A DNA stretch of 64,000 nucleotides from Xanthobacteraceae bacterium (GTDB taxonomy: Bacteria > Pseudomonadota > Alphaproteobacteria > Rhizobiales > Xanthobacteraceae), in contig JAIENY010000010.1 of assembly GCA_019750915.1 (NCBI GenBank), positions 1 to 64,000 of the forward strand, in the 5' to 3' direction. The position numbers and the translations under genes were made by a program. The notes beneath the pieces were generated by a model. It had not been told where the DNA came from, did no database searches, and saw only the letters and a list, made by a program, of their open reading frames with translations. Shown here piece by piece: positions 26,815 through 36,583 of this stretch. Each line of letters opens with the position of its first letter. The first letter of the stretch is position 1.

Positions 26815-28113
26815 ATGGCGGTCGAGGTCATCACCTTCGGATGCCGCCTCAACGGCTTTGAGTCGGAAGTCATCAGCCGCGAGGCTTCCCTCGCCGGGAT
26901 TTCGGACACGTTCGTCGTCAACACCTGCGCGGTCACCAATGAGGCTGTGGCGCAGGCACGTCAGGCAATCCGCAAACTTCGGCGCGACAATCCGGAACGG
27001 CGCATCATCGTGACCGGCTGCGCAGCGCAGACCCAGCCGCAGATGTTTGCTGAAATGCCGGAAGTCGATCGGGTGCTTGGCAACGATGAAAAGATGCGCG
27101 CGACGGCTTGGGCTGCGACACAGACCTTGTTTGAGACCTCGCGGTTCGACCTGTCGCGCGAACAGAAGGTTGCAGTCGCAGACATCATGGCCGTGCGTGA
27201 GATGGCGCCGCATATGCTGGAGGGATTCCGCAATGGGCTGCCGCGCGTGTTTGTCCAGGTACAGAACGGATGCGACCATCGCTGCACGTTCTGCATCATT
27301 CCTTATGGACGTGGTAACTCGCGCTCCGTCGCGATGGGCGCGGTGGTCGATCAGGTGCGTGCACTGGTCGAGGCCGGGCATGTAGAGATCGTTCTCACGG
27401 GTGTCGATATTACGAGCTATGGCACCGATCTTCCCGGTGCGCCGAAACTCGGAGCGTTGATCAAGCAGATCCTCAAGCATGTCCCGGAACTGAAACGGCT
27501 GCGGTTGTCCTCAATCGATTCCATTGAGGCCGATGGTGATCTGCTCGACGCGATCGCGACTGACGAACGGCTGATGCCGCATCTGCATCTATCGCTGCAA
27601 TCGGGTGACGACCTGATCCTTAAGCGAATGAAGCGCAGGCATTCGCGCGTAGACGCGATTGCATTCTGTGCGCAGGTGCGTCGCCTGCGGCCGGATGTAG
27701 TGTTCGGCGCCGACATCATAGCCGGCTTCCCTACCGAAACCGACGAAATGTTCGAGCGCTCGCGCTCCCTGATCGAGGAATGCGATCTCACCTTCCTGCA
27801 CGTGTTTCCTTATTCGCCGCGGCCCGGCACGCCGGCTGCGAAGATGCCGCAAGTCGATGGCCGCCTGATCAAGGAGCGCGCCAAGCGTCTGCGCGGCACA
27901 GGAGAGGCCGCGCTAGCGCGCGCGCTTGCGCGTGAGGTCGGCGCGACGCGTCAGGTCCTGGTGGAGAGCGAAACGCAAGGCCGCACTGTGCACTTTTTTC
28001 CGGTCGAGGTTCGCGATGGCAGAGCGGGCGAAGTCCGCTCTCTTGTGATCGGCGGGTATCGCGATGGCCGATTACAATCCGCGGCCGCCGGGCGGGGGTT
28101 GGCCGCGTCCTGA
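26815..28113 (+). CDS. mtaB: tRNA t6A37 methylthiotransferase MtaB
   Basis: MtaB (432 aa) converts t6A37 to ms2t6A37 in tRNAs reading ANN codons. It has the N-terminal UPF0004 domain with cluster cysteines C10, C38 and C69, the radical-SAM motif C153-x3-C157-x2-C160 (CDHRCTFC), and a C-terminal TRAM-like region (about 370-430). Length and motifs are complete. It starts 2 bp after dapF and ends against the convergent lrgB gene with no gap. Confidence 0.95.
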   Translation: MAVEVITFGCRLNGFESEVISREASLAGISDTFVVNTCAVTNEAVAQARQAIRKLRRDNPERRIIVTGCAAQTQPQMFAEMPEVDRVLGNDEKMRATAWAATQTLFETSRFDLSREQKVAVADIMAVREMAPHMLEGFRNGLPRVFVQVQNGCDHRCTFCIIPYGRGNSRSVAMGAVVDQVRALVEAGHVEIVLTGVDITSYGTDLPGAPKLGALIKQILKHVPELKRLRLSSIDSIEADGDLLDAIATDERLMPHLHLSLQSGDDLILKRMKRRHSRVDAIAFCAQVRRLRPDVVFGADIIAGFPTETDEMFERSRSLIEECDLTFLHVFPYSPRPGTPAAKMPQVDGRLIKERAKRLRGTGEAALARALAREVGATRQVLVESETQGRTVHFFPVEVRDGRAGEVRSLVIGGYRDGRLQSAAAGRGLAAS

Positions 28114-28827
28114 TCACTTCAGAAGATGGGCGATCAGCGGAGCAGCCAGCACGTTCAGCAGGCCGACCAGCACCATCACAAGTCCGGCGATGGCGCCTTC
28201 CTCATCGCCGATTTCACGGGCGCGTGCGGTGCCAGCGCCATGGGCTCCGATCCCGAACAGCGCGCCGCGCGACAGTGACGAGATGAGCGGAAAACGGAAA
28301 AGAATCAAATCACCAAGAGCCGCGCCGGCAATGCCGGTGATCACCACGAAGACCGCGGTCAGATCGGGAATGCCGCCGATTTCCCCGGAGACCTCCATTG
28401 CGAATGGTGTGCTGATCGATCGCGGCAGCAGGCTCAGGCGCAGTGTGCCGTCCAGTCCGACCAGCGAGGCCATGCCCCAGCTTGTCACGATGGATGTGAC
28501 GCTCCCCACAATCATGCCGATCAAAAGAACGGGCCACTGATTGCGGATCAGCTCGCGCTGTTCATAAATCGGGATTGCGAATGCGACCGTCACCGGGCCG
28601 AGCAGCAACAGCAGCCATTTGGTGCCGCGGATGTAATCGCCATAGGACGCATGCAGCGAGAGCACCACGATGCCGATCAGAATCGGTGTCACGGCAAGCG
28701 GCGATAGCCACCACTGCGGCCACGTCCTGTAGATCCTCTTGGAGAGCCAGTAGAAAGCAATCGTGATGGTGGACCAGAGAAGAACCTGGAGGCTGGTCTC
28801 AACGAGAGCGTGATGCGACGGGGACAC
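28114..28827 (-). CDS. lrgB: LrgB/CidB family membrane protein
   Basis: This 237-aa protein has about seven hydrophobic segments and the family motifs LLGPVTVAFAIPIYEQR and LLPRSISTPFAMEVSGEIGGIPDLTA. LrgB works with LrgA in holin/antiholin-like control of lysis, or in export of small carboxylates such as glycolate or pyruvate in other organisms. I chose GTG 28827 because GGAGG lies 7 bp upstream and the length fits; the frame is open from ATG 28863. It overlaps the lrgA end by 29 bp. A divergent lysR follows upstream. Confidence 0.88.
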   Translation of the reverse strand: MSPSHHALVETSLQVLLWSTITIAFYWLSKRIYRTWPQWWLSPLAVTPILIGIVVLSLHASYGDYIRGTKWLLLLLGPVTVAFAIPIYEQRELIRNQWPVLLIGMIVGSVTSIVTSWGMASLVGLDGTLRLSLLPRSISTPFAMEVSGEIGGIPDLTAVFVVITGIAGAALGDLILFRFPLISSLSRGALFGIGAHGAGTARAREIGDEEGAIAGLVMVLVGLLNVLAAPLIAHLLK

Positions 28828-29212
28828 GGGCGAGCCTCCAGCGGTAGCATCGGTCGACCGCAAAAACGGTGACGACCATCACGGCCGTGGTGCTTGTGAG
28901 GATCACGGCGAGGATTTTCAGGCCGGTGAGGCCGAGGAATTCCTGATGGTTGAGAACCACCAGCACAGCAGGAACGAAAAACAGCAGCATATCGGCCAGC
29001 AGCAGTTTGGCGCCGCGCTGGACTGTTGAGAGCTTCATCCGGCGAGTGGCGAGCAGAACGATCAGCAGTGCAAGCCCAATCAGGGCTCCGGGAAAGGGCA
29101 GATGGGCGATGCGGACGGCCGCCTCGCCTAGCAGCCAGAACGCGATCACGATTCCGGCCTGCAGAATCGCGCTGTGGCGGACAAATCGGGCGGTTCTGAC
29201 CTGGGGGCTCAT
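28799..29212 (-). CDS. lrgA: LrgA/CidA family membrane protein
   Basis: The 137-aa product has four hydrophobic helices and the family pattern LPFPGALIGLALLIVLL and GAKLLLADMLLFFVPAVLVVLNH. It is the holin-like partner of LrgB. ATG 29212 is chosen over 29263 because the extra residues lack conservation and would run into the operator region. It overlaps the lrgB coding start. Control by the divergent LysR gene 100 bp away is likely. Confidence 0.87.
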   Translation of the reverse strand: MSPQVRTARFVRHSAILQAGIVIAFWLLGEAAVRIAHLPFPGALIGLALLIVLLATRRMKLSTVQRGAKLLLADMLLFFVPAVLVVLNHQEFLGLTGLKILAVILTSTTAVMVVTVFAVDRCYRWRLARVPVASRSR

Positions 29213-29265
29213 GGTGTGCTCGCGGCGGTTTCGATCAGCCCAATATATATTGCATAGCAACATGA

Positions 29266-29307
29266 TGAAAATGAATTGATTTCATACATATAATTCTATT
29301 ATGGAAT
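29266..29307. promoter_or_regulatory. Two dyads between lrgA and lysR (putative LysR operators)
   Basis: The 99-bp divergent intergenic region is AT-rich and holds TGAAA-N9-TTTCA (29266-29284) and ATTC-N7-GAAT (29293-29307). The second contains a T-N11-A LysR-type core and ends 4 bp before the lysR start, a position suited to autorepression. Binding is inferred from position and symmetry only. Confidence 0.45.
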
Positions 29308-29311
29308 AATA

Positions 29312-30193
29312 ATGGAATTCCGGCCGCTGCGTGCTTTTGTGGAGGTTGTCCGCCAAGGAGGGTTTTCCCAGGCGGCCAAGACAGTGTTTGCGACCCAGTC
29401 CACCATCAGCAAGGCGGTGAAGCAGCTTGAGGATGAAGTCGGAACGCCGCTTCTGGATCGCATTGGACATCGCAGTGTGCTGACCGCCGCGGGCGAGGTC
29501 GTATACCGGCGCGGCGTGAAACTGCTGGCTGATCGTGACGATCTGCTCACCGAACTCAACGAAATTCGCGGCCTCAAGCGTGGGACATTGCGGCTCGGCT
29601 TGCCGCCCGTCGGAAGCAGTACCTTGTTCGCGCCGTTGTTCGCGATCTATCGCCAACGCTATCCGGGAATCGAAGTGAAACTCGTTGAACACGGCAGCGC
29701 GCAACTGACCGAAAGCCTGCGTGCGGGCGAGATCGACTTTGCGGGCGCCTTGCTGCCGACTTCGGAAGATTTCGAGTGGCAGATGGTGAGCAGTGATCCG
29801 CTGATGGCGTTGCTGCCTCCGAATCATCCGCTGCGGGGAAGAGACACGGTCACGCTCAGCGACATCAAGGATACGCCCTTTATCCTTTTCGACAGCGGCT
29901 TCTCCCTGCATCACATCATTCTGGACGCAAGCCGCAAGGCCGGCATCGAGCCCAGCATTGCGGTCTTCAGTACGCAGATCGATTTCATGGTGCGGCTGGT
30001 TGCCGCGGGCCTCGGGATCACGTTTCTTCCGCGAATGATCGCAATTCAGCGCCCCGAACCTGCCGTGGGGTATGTTCTGCTCGATGAGCCGGACACCGAA
30101 TGGATCATGGCCATGGCTTGGCGCCGGGGCGCGTACCTGTCAGGGGCCGCTAAGGCGTGGCTGGAATTGGTCCGCGAGGTTCATCATAGCTGA
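29312..30193 (+). CDS. LysR-family transcriptional regulator, divergent from lrgAB
   Basis: The 293-aa protein has the LysR winged HTH (residues 1-60: EFRPLRAFVEVVRQGGFSQA, ATQSTISKAVKQLEDEVG) and a substrate-binding domain (about 90-290). The small ligand is unknown. Its position and the shared AT-rich operator region imply control of lrgAB, as in many proteobacterial lrgAB-lysR pairs. Its 3' end overlaps the convergent pseudouridine synthase gene by 44 bp. Confidence 0.92.
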   Translation: MEFRPLRAFVEVVRQGGFSQAAKTVFATQSTISKAVKQLEDEVGTPLLDRIGHRSVLTAAGEVVYRRGVKLLADRDDLLTELNEIRGLKRGTLRLGLPPVGSSTLFAPLFAIYRQRYPGIEVKLVEHGSAQLTESLRAGEIDFAGALLPTSEDFEWQMVSSDPLMALLPPNHPLRGRDTVTLSDIKDTPFILFDSGFSLHHIILDASRKAGIEPSIAVFSTQIDFMVRLVAAGLGITFLPRMIAIQRPEPAVGYVLLDEPDTEWIMAMAWRRGAYLSGAAKAWLELVREVHHS

Positions 30194-30941
30194 CACCGGA
30201 TGCGCCGCCCGCGTTTGCCGCGAGTGGCTCCATCGTTGAAGACCAGCCGCACGCCGCCAGTCGCTGATGCAGATGCATCGGCGCGGGCGCCGTGACACGG
30301 ACCGGCGGTTTGTTCTTCGAGAGAGGAACGACGATCTCGCGCGAATGAAGATGCAGACTCGGTTCGCCAAAGCGCGGACCGCTGCCGTAGATGTTGTCTC
30401 CGACAATCGGAAAGCCCATCGCCGCGCAATGCACGCGCAATTGATGCGTGCGTCCGGTGACCGGTTCGAGCGCCAGCCATGTCAGGTCATCGCCGTTTTT
30501 CTGGCTGCGTCCCATCACTTTCCAGCGTGACAGCGAGGGGAGGCCATTCGGGTCGGGCTTCTGCCACCAGCCGCGTTCGGCATCGAGCCGGCCAATCGGA
30601 ATATTGATTTCGCCCTCGTCATCCGTCGGGCCGCCCTCGACCACGGCCCAGTAGGTCTTCCCGATTTTGCCGTGCTTGAACAGCAGACCGAGCGAAGCTG
30701 TTGCCTTGCGGTGGCGACCGAGCACCAGGCAACCGGAGGTGTCGCGGTCGAGCCTATGGGCCAACACCGGCGGGCGCGGCAGGCCGTAGCGCAGGGCGTC
30801 GAACGAAGCCTCGAGATTGGGCCCCCCTTTCGGGCCGCGATGCACCGCAATGCCCGCGGGCTTGTCGATCACCAGCATCAGGCCGTCGCGGTGAAGCACG
30901 CTTGCCTGAATCTCGTCTGGTGTCGGCTGCGGAGTGTCCAT
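30150..30941 (-). CDS. RluA-family RNA pseudouridine synthase
   Basis: The product (263 aa from ATG 30941) has the catalytic motif AHRLDRDTSG with D65, the KPAGIAVHRGP motif near residue 27, and PVTGRTHQLRVHCAAMGFPIVGDNIYG near the C-terminus. RluA-type enzymes isomerise uridine in rRNA or tRNA; there is no S4 domain, so an RluA/TruC-like enzyme with an unassigned target is most likely. An upstream in-frame start at 30983 is possible. The 3' end overlaps the lysR gene by 44 bp. Confidence 0.9.
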   Translation of the reverse strand: MDTPQPTPDEIQASVLHRDGLMLVIDKPAGIAVHRGPKGGPNLEASFDALRYGLPRPPVLAHRLDRDTSGCLVLGRHRKATASLGLLFKHGKIGKTYWAVVEGGPTDDEGEINIPIGRLDAERGWWQKPDPNGLPSLSRWKVMGRSQKNGDDLTWLALEPVTGRTHQLRVHCAAMGFPIVGDNIYGSGPRFGEPSLHLHSREIVVPLSKNKPPVRVTAPAPMHLHQRLAACGWSSTMEPLAANAGGASGVSYDEPRGPIPATP

Positions 30942-31010
30942 GTCCCGGATTGGCTTTTGTTTCGTGTCCGAACCGGGTAACACACGGCTTCCTCAGTCCA
31001 CAATCGACAT

Positions 31011-31958
31011 ATGACCGAAAACACGCAGGAACAGACCAAATTGAGCTGGTGGCGGCGATTGTCCGCAGGGCTTAAGCGCACGTCGAGTTCAATCGGCACC
31101 GCGCTCGCCGATCTGGTCACCAAGCGCAAGCTCGATCGAGCGATGGTCGATGACATCGAGGATGTGCTGCTGCGCGCGGATCTTGGAACCGAGGTCGCCT
31201 CGCGCATTGCCGCAAAGGTCGGCGAGGGCCGGTTTGACAAGGCTGTGTCAGCCGAAGACGTGCAGACGGTTGTTGCCGCTGAAGTCGGCAAGGTCCTGTC
31301 GGTCGTTGCCAAGCCTCTGGTGATCGATGAGGAACAAAAGCCGTTCGTCATTCTCGTGGTCGGCGTCAACGGATCGGGCAAGACCACGACCATTGGCAAG
31401 CTTGCGGCGAAGTTCACCGGCGAAGGCCGCAAGGTCATGATGGCGGCGGGCGACACATTCCGTGCAGCGGCGATTGAACAACTCAAGGTCTGGGGCGAGC
31501 GCAGCAACGTACCCGTGGTCGCGCGTGCGCAGGGATCGGACTCGGCGAGCCTGGCGTTTGAGGCTTATAGCGCAGCGAAAGCGGATAATCGTGATGTGCT
31601 GCTGATCGACACCGCAGGACGCCTGCAAAACAAGGCAGAGCTGATGGTCGAACTTGAAAAAGTCGCTCGCGTCATCAAGAAGGTCGATACCAGCGCGCCA
31701 CATGCGGTGCTGCTCGTGCTTGACGCGACAGTCGGCCAGAACGCTTTGTCACAGGTCGATGCATTCCAGAAGACTGCGGGCGTCACGGGTCTTGTGATGA
31801 CAAAGCTCGACGGTACCGCGCGGGGCGGCATTCTCGTCGCTCTCGCCGAGCGATATAAACTTCCGGTGCACTTCATCGGTGTCGGCGAAGGAATCGATGA
31901 CCTCGCGCCGTTTGCTGCGGACGATTTTGCGCGGGCGATAGCCGGACAGGACGCATGA
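31011..31958 (+). CDS. ftsY: Signal recognition particle receptor FtsY
   Basis: FtsY (315 aa) is the GTPase that docks SRP-bound ribosomes at the membrane. A short N-terminal region lacking the long acidic A domain of E. coli FtsY precedes the N domain (about 10-100). G1 is [14 protein letters not shown] at 118-131, followed by [12 protein letters not shown] and [15 protein letters not shown]. The stop overlaps the ispZ start by 4 bp. Its partner Ffh is at 21.4 kb. Confidence 0.97.
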   Translation: MTENTQEQTKLSWWRRLSAGLKRTSSSIGTALADLVTKRKLDRAMVDDIEDVLLRADLGTEVASRIAAKVGEGRFDKAVSAEDVQTVVAAEVGKVLSVVAKPLVIDEEQKPFVILVVGVNGSGKTTTIGKLAAKFTGEGRKVMMAAGDTFRAAAIEQLKVWGERSNVPVVARAQGSDSASLAFEAYSAAKADNRDVLLIDTAGRLQNKAELMVELEKVARVIKKVDTSAPHAVLLVLDATVGQNALSQVDAFQKTAGVTGLVMTKLDGTARGGILVALAERYKLPVHFIGVGEGIDDLAPFAADDFARAIAGQDA

Positions 31959-32554
31959 CAAAAAACCAACCACATCCGCTGTTCAAGCTTGCCACCGAAC
32001 TCGGTCCGCTGATCGTGTTCTTCGTGGCAAACGCCAAGTTCAATTTATTCGTGGCGACCGGCGCGTTCATGGCTGCAATCGTTGCTGCGATTATCGCTTC
32101 CTACGTCGTTACGCGACACGTGCCGCTGATGGCCATCGTCACCGCGGTGATCGTTTTGGTTTTCGGCGGCCTCACGCTGTTTCTCCACGATGAGACTTTC
32201 ATCAAGGTCAAACCGACGATTGTGTATGGCCTGTTCGCGCTGACGCTCGGGATTGGGCTTCTGCTTGGCCGCTCATTCATCGCCGTAATGTTCGATCAGG
32301 TGTTCAACCTCACGCCTGAGGGTTGGCGCCGTCTGACATTACGATGGTCGCTGTTTTTCCTTTTCATGGCCGTGCTGAATGAAATCGTCTGGCGGACTCA
32401 AACGACGGATGTCTGGGTCAGTTTCAAGGCGTTTGGCGTTCTGCCGATCACCGCGATCTTCGCCGCCTGCCAGATGCCCCTGATCAAGCGTTTCCATATC
32501 GAAGAGGCGACGGCCGAGGCTTCGGACAGCGAGCGCGGCATCACCGGATCATAA
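31955..32554 (+). CDS. ispZ: Septation protein A (YciB/IspZ family)
   Basis: The 199-aa protein has five to six transmembrane helices and the family opening [22 protein letters not shown], plus [24 protein letters not shown]. YciB-family proteins influence cell-envelope synthesis and division; in Shigella loss of the homologue blocks septation. It overlaps ftsY by 4 bp, the usual alphaproteobacterial pairing. Confidence 0.94.
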   Translation: MTKNQPHPLFKLATELGPLIVFFVANAKFNLFVATGAFMAAIVAAIIASYVVTRHVPLMAIVTAVIVLVFGGLTLFLHDETFIKVKPTIVYGLFALTLGIGLLLGRSFIAVMFDQVFNLTPEGWRRLTLRWSLFFLFMAVLNEIVWRTQTTDVWVSFKAFGVLPITAIFAACQMPLIKRFHIEEATAEASDSERGITGS

Positions 32555-32687
32555 GCCCATCAGTCTAAACCGGGGTTCCACTGGTTCCGATCGTGCGGTA
32601 ACGGCAAAATACGCCCCTGGCCGCGATGGATTTTGCCACAAACTTTTGCGATATTGCGGCCCTCGCGACAGACAATTGGGGGCGCAA

Positions 32688-34625
32688 GTGGTTCCATCCA
32701 GCCGGCTTCCTGTATTGAAACGAATCCTGCCAGTCGCGGGTGCGATCGTCGCTCTTGGCCTTTCACCGCTGGGCGCGAAAGCGCAAACAGTCGCCAGCAC
32801 GTGTGACGACGCCGACATCGCGGTGTTGTCCTCGCCGGCATCTCCATGGAAAGGTGCGCCGCTTCGCGTGGTCGTCACTTCCGAGAAGCCGCTCGATGGT
32901 GGGTTGTCGCTGATCGGACCTGATGGAGAGGTTGCGGCGACGTCGCACACCACGCAAGGCGGCCCGCCCTATTTCTGGTTTGCCGAGGTCAAATCTCCGG
33001 GCGCGGGCACATGGCATGCTTCGTTGACGCGCAGTCGTGCCGCCGCGGGATGCACGACGATGACGCGGGATATTGCTGTGCGCGACATTGAGCCGCCACG
33101 GCCGACATCCGTGGCGGGAAGCGTCTGGCCGGTGCGCCGGGCGTGGGATCGCAAGACGGAAGATCTGTATTCGGCATGGATCGAAAAGCTGTTCGATGCG
33201 CCGCTGGACTCTCCGCCATCCTGGCCGGCGTTACATGTGATTTTGCGCGATCCGCAGCGTAACCTGTTGTTCAATTATCTGGGCCTCAGGGAAGACGAGA
33301 TGAACGTCGTCTTGAAGCCAGACTGCGCGGACATGCCATATTTCCTGCGCGCTTATTTTGCGTTCAAGTTGGGTTTGCCATTCGGTTATTCGAAATGCAC
33401 GCGCGGCGGCGGGGGCGCGGCTCCGCGATGCCCGCAATGGTTCAACATCGAAAATCCGGATACGACGGCGCGCGTACCGAAGGCGCAGCAGATCGAAAGC
33501 TCAAACGGACAGTTGCCGGTCACGCCGGTATCGGTCGAGCCTGCACCAAAGCGCCTCGGGCTTGCTGCCTCGTTTGCGCAATACATTCCAATTATCGGCG
33601 ATGCGGTGCACTCCGGATCGGGACGTACGCTCGCGACCGACAGCAACGCGGATTACTATCCGGTGCCTCTGACGCAGGATGCGTTGCGGCCCGGCACCAT
33701 CTATGCGGACCCTTACGGTCATGTGCTGATGTTGACCAAGCGTGTGGCGCAGACTGGCACAAGCGCGGGCGTTTTCCTGGCCGCGGACGCCCAGCCGGAC
33801 GGCACGGTGGCGATCAAGCGGTTCTGGCGCGGCAATTTCCTGTTTGCGCAGGACCCCGCCCTTGGCGGTCCCGGTTTCAAGCATTTCCGGCCAATTGTGC
33901 GTGACAGCGGCGGCGCCTTGAGGCGATTGACTAACGACGAGATCGCAAAGAATCCGCAATACGCGAACTACTCACCCGAACAGTCGAAGCTGAGTGTCGA
34001 GGCGTTTTACGATCGCATGGACGATGTGATGTCACCAGAGCCGCTCGACCCATCGAGCGCGATGAAAGAGGTGATCACCGCCCTCGACGAGCAGGTGCAG
34101 GCACGCGTGACTTCGGTTGAAAACGGCCGGAAATTCCTGAACAGCGGCAAGGGCGAGGCGGCGATGCCGAAAGGGCCCGCGATCTTCGAGACCACGGGAG
34201 CTTGGGAGGACTTTGCGACTCCGTCTCGCGATCTGCGACTGCTGATCGCCATCGATGTTGTACGCGGCTTTCCGGACCGCGTCGCCCGACGCTCAGATCG
34301 GTACGCAATGCCGGCGACAAGAAGCACGGCCGACGTAAAAGCCGATCTTCAGAACGAACTGGCTTCCGAGCTGGCGACGCGGAAGATCACCTATACCCGC
34401 AGCGACGGATCGCCCTGGACCGTGCCGTTGAAGGATATCGTCGATCGCGTGTCTGCGCTCGAGATGGCCTACAACGTCAACGATTGCGTGGAATTGCGCT
34501 GGGGCGCTGCCGAGAAGAGCGACGAAGCAGCGACCTGCAAGAAGCATGCACCCGCAGCACAACGCGCTGATATGTTGAAATATCGCGAATGGTTCCACGA
34601 TCGGCGTCGGCCGCCGCGTGCCTGA
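32688..34625 (+). CDS. Exported hypothetical protein (645 aa)
   Basis: From GTG 32688, with TTGGGGG upstream, the product has a signal peptide (about 1-32, ending AKA-QT). The N-terminal third resembles a beta-sandwich (APLRVVVTSEKPLDGGLSLIGPDG), and the middle contains several Cys and Gly-rich segments (YSKCTRGGGGAAPRCPQWF). The rest has no domain I know, though ADMPYFLRAYFAFKLGLPFGY has the feel of a peptidase- or transglutaminase-like fold. It is probably a conserved periplasmic protein of the group. It stands alone between ispZ and the keto acid decarboxylase. Confidence 0.75.
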   Translation: MVPSSRLPVLKRILPVAGAIVALGLSPLGAKAQTVASTCDDADIAVLSSPASPWKGAPLRVVVTSEKPLDGGLSLIGPDGEVAATSHTTQGGPPYFWFAEVKSPGAGTWHASLTRSRAAAGCTTMTRDIAVRDIEPPRPTSVAGSVWPVRRAWDRKTEDLYSAWIEKLFDAPLDSPPSWPALHVILRDPQRNLLFNYLGLREDEMNVVLKPDCADMPYFLRAYFAFKLGLPFGYSKCTRGGGGAAPRCPQWFNIENPDTTARVPKAQQIESSNGQLPVTPVSVEPAPKRLGLAASFAQYIPIIGDAVHSGSGRTLATDSNADYYPVPLTQDALRPGTIYADPYGHVLMLTKRVAQTGTSAGVFLAADAQPDGTVAIKRFWRGNFLFAQDPALGGPGFKHFRPIVRDSGGALRRLTNDEIAKNPQYANYSPEQSKLSVEAFYDRMDDVMSPEPLDPSSAMKEVITALDEQVQARVTSVENGRKFLNSGKGEAAMPKGPAIFETTGAWEDFATPSRDLRLLIAIDVVRGFPDRVARRSDRYAMPATRSTADVKADLQNELASELATRKITYTRSDGSPWTVPLKDIVDRVSALEMAYNVNDCVELRWGAAEKSDEAATCKKHAPAAQRADMLKYREWFHDRRRPPRA

Positions 34626-34671
34626 TTGTTTTTGAATCCAGCTGCCTTAAATGCTCATTCAGGCGCGGCCT

Positions 34672-36312
34672 TCAACTGCGCTTTGCGACGCGCTCTCCAA
34701 GACGCGCGGCGAGACGTGACAACGCCGGGGAATGGTCATTGCGCTCCAGCATGACCTGGATCAGGGTATAGCTTTGTAGGTTGGTCCCGGCTCGCTCCAG
34801 CGCCGCGGCCATCTCCGTCTCGGTTCCGACTTTGATCCCCAGGCCTGCGCCAAGAACCAAGGGGATTTCTGCAAAATTCCAACGGTGAACATCGTTAAAT
34901 GCGCCGTCGAGCATCGGCCGTTCGGTGCCGTAGCCGTCATTGTCGAGGACGATGACGATTGGATTCATGCCGTAGCGCGCGATCGTCGATAACTCCATTC
35001 CTGTCATCTGGAATGCGCCGTCGCCGACCAGCACGAGCGGGCGCAGGTTTGGAGCCGCTGCCGCCATCCCGATCGCCGCGGGTATCGCAAAGCCGAGCGA
35101 GCAGTAATAGGCCGGAGCAAGGAAATGGGTGCCGTCGTGAATGTAGAGATCACCGGCGCCGAACAGCGCATCTCCGGGATCGGCAATGACGACCATATCC
35201 TCCCGGAGAAATGCATTGATCTGATGAAACAGCGCGGCCACCGTCATCGGGCGTTCGCCTGCGGCAAACGGGCCCGGGTGTTTTAGATGTTCGAAATCAG
35301 CGGGCCGTCGTATGGTCCAGCTGTGCTCCGAGAGCGCCTGCATAAAGTCTTCCATCAGAACGCCGTCGTAACTGCGGAAGCCGACGCTGACGCGGTCCTT
35401 GCCGGCATAGATGCTTGAGCTCCGATCGATGTGAGCGGTGTAAATGCCAAGGTTGATGTCGGTCAGCATGGCGCCGAGCAGAATCACGCAATCACTCTGC
35501 TCGACATAGTCGCGCACCGCGTCGGATCCCATGGCGCCCTCGTAAAGGCCAAGATAGAGGAGGTCCGATTCGGCGAAGACCGATTTTCCGCCGAGCGTTG
35601 CGGCAACGGGGATGCCGGTTGCATGTGCGAATTTGGCGAGGGCGTGTTGCAAGCCAAAGCGATGGATTTCCAGTCCAGCGAGAATGACCGGGCGCTTCGC
35701 GGAGCCAATCTTTTCGACCGCTTCCGCTATGGCAAAGCGAAGCACCTCCGCATCGCTTGTCTCCGCGGGTAGAACGTACTCGCGCCCAGGCAGAAGTTCG
35801 ACCGAAACCATGTCGCGCGGCAATTCGATGTAAACGGGGCGGCTGTGTCTGCGGGCGAGCTTGAGTGCACGGTCAATCTCGCTTGCCGCTGTGGCGGGAT
35901 TATCCAGAACCACGGTCGCGACTGTCAGCTCGCTGAAAACCTTACGCTGGCTGTCGAAGTCCCGCACGGTGTGATGGATCATTGACCCGTGCACCCGTTC
36001 GCCAATACCGGGGGCGCCGCTGACGACCACGACCGGCGACCATTCTGCGAAAGCCTGCGCCACTGCGTTGACGACCTTGAGGCCGCCGACCGCATAGGTG
36101 ATGCAGACAACGCCCAGACCGCGCAGTCTGGCGTAAGCGTCCGCCGCAAATCCCGCGCCCTGTTCGTCGCAGGTGTTGATGATCTTGAGGGGGCTGTCTT
36201 CCAGCTTCTTGAACAGGCCGAGGACAAAATCGCCCGGCACACCGAAAACGTGGCCGACATCCTCTTCATGGAGTCGCCGAATGAGATAGTCGCCGATCGT
36301 TTCGCCGGTCAT
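34672..36312 (-). CDS. Thiamine-diphosphate 2-keto acid decarboxylase (PDC/IPDC type)
   Basis: The 546-aa enzyme carries the catalytic set of pyruvate/indolepyruvate decarboxylases: D28 (VPGDF), E50 (CDEQGAGFAADAYAR), the H113-H114 pair (MIHHTVRDF) and a late Glu in NDGYGTERPM. The TDP/Mg motif GDGAFQMTG...LDNDGYG is present. It should decarboxylate a 2-keto acid to an aldehyde in the cytoplasm; pyruvate, phenylpyruvate and indolepyruvate cannot be told apart by eye. ATG 36312 is preferred (GAGGG upstream) to 36327. It lies 271 bp downstream of cynS on the same strand and may or may not share its transcript. Confidence 0.9.
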   Translation of the reverse strand: MTGETIGDYLIRRLHEEDVGHVFGVPGDFVLGLFKKLEDSPLKIINTCDEQGAGFAADAYARLRGLGVVCITYAVGGLKVVNAVAQAFAEWSPVVVVSGAPGIGERVHGSMIHHTVRDFDSQRKVFSELTVATVVLDNPATAASEIDRALKLARRHSRPVYIELPRDMVSVELLPGREYVLPAETSDAEVLRFAIAEAVEKIGSAKRPVILAGLEIHRFGLQHALAKFAHATGIPVAATLGGKSVFAESDLLYLGLYEGAMGSDAVRDYVEQSDCVILLGAMLTDINLGIYTAHIDRSSSIYAGKDRVSVGFRSYDGVLMEDFMQALSEHSWTIRRPADFEHLKHPGPFAAGERPMTVAALFHQINAFLREDMVVIADPGDALFGAGDLYIHDGTHFLAPAYYCSLGFAIPAAIGMAAAAPNLRPLVLVGDGAFQMTGMELSTIARYGMNPIVIVLDNDGYGTERPMLDGAFNDVHRWNFAEIPLVLGAGLGIKVGTETEMAAALERAGTNLQSYTLIQVMLERNDHSPALSRLAARLGERVAKRS

Positions 36313-36583
36313 GCCCTCATCCCGCATCGACGCCGTCTGGTTACGAACAACATACATCAGGACGACGGGCAATCGAGCCAAAACAGCAGACAATGGCCCC
36401 ATGTGGCAGCGGCTGATGGTGTCTGTCGCCGCTGCTGTCCGGTCAAGTCCGACGTGGCGTCCATACGATCTCGAACCGAAAACGACGTATTGAATGAGCC
36501 GCGAGTGTCCGGCGAGGAGCGCCGTTCACAAGGATTCAATCAATACGCCGCCCTGGATCAGGCTGCCTGCGAAAAGGATGAAC

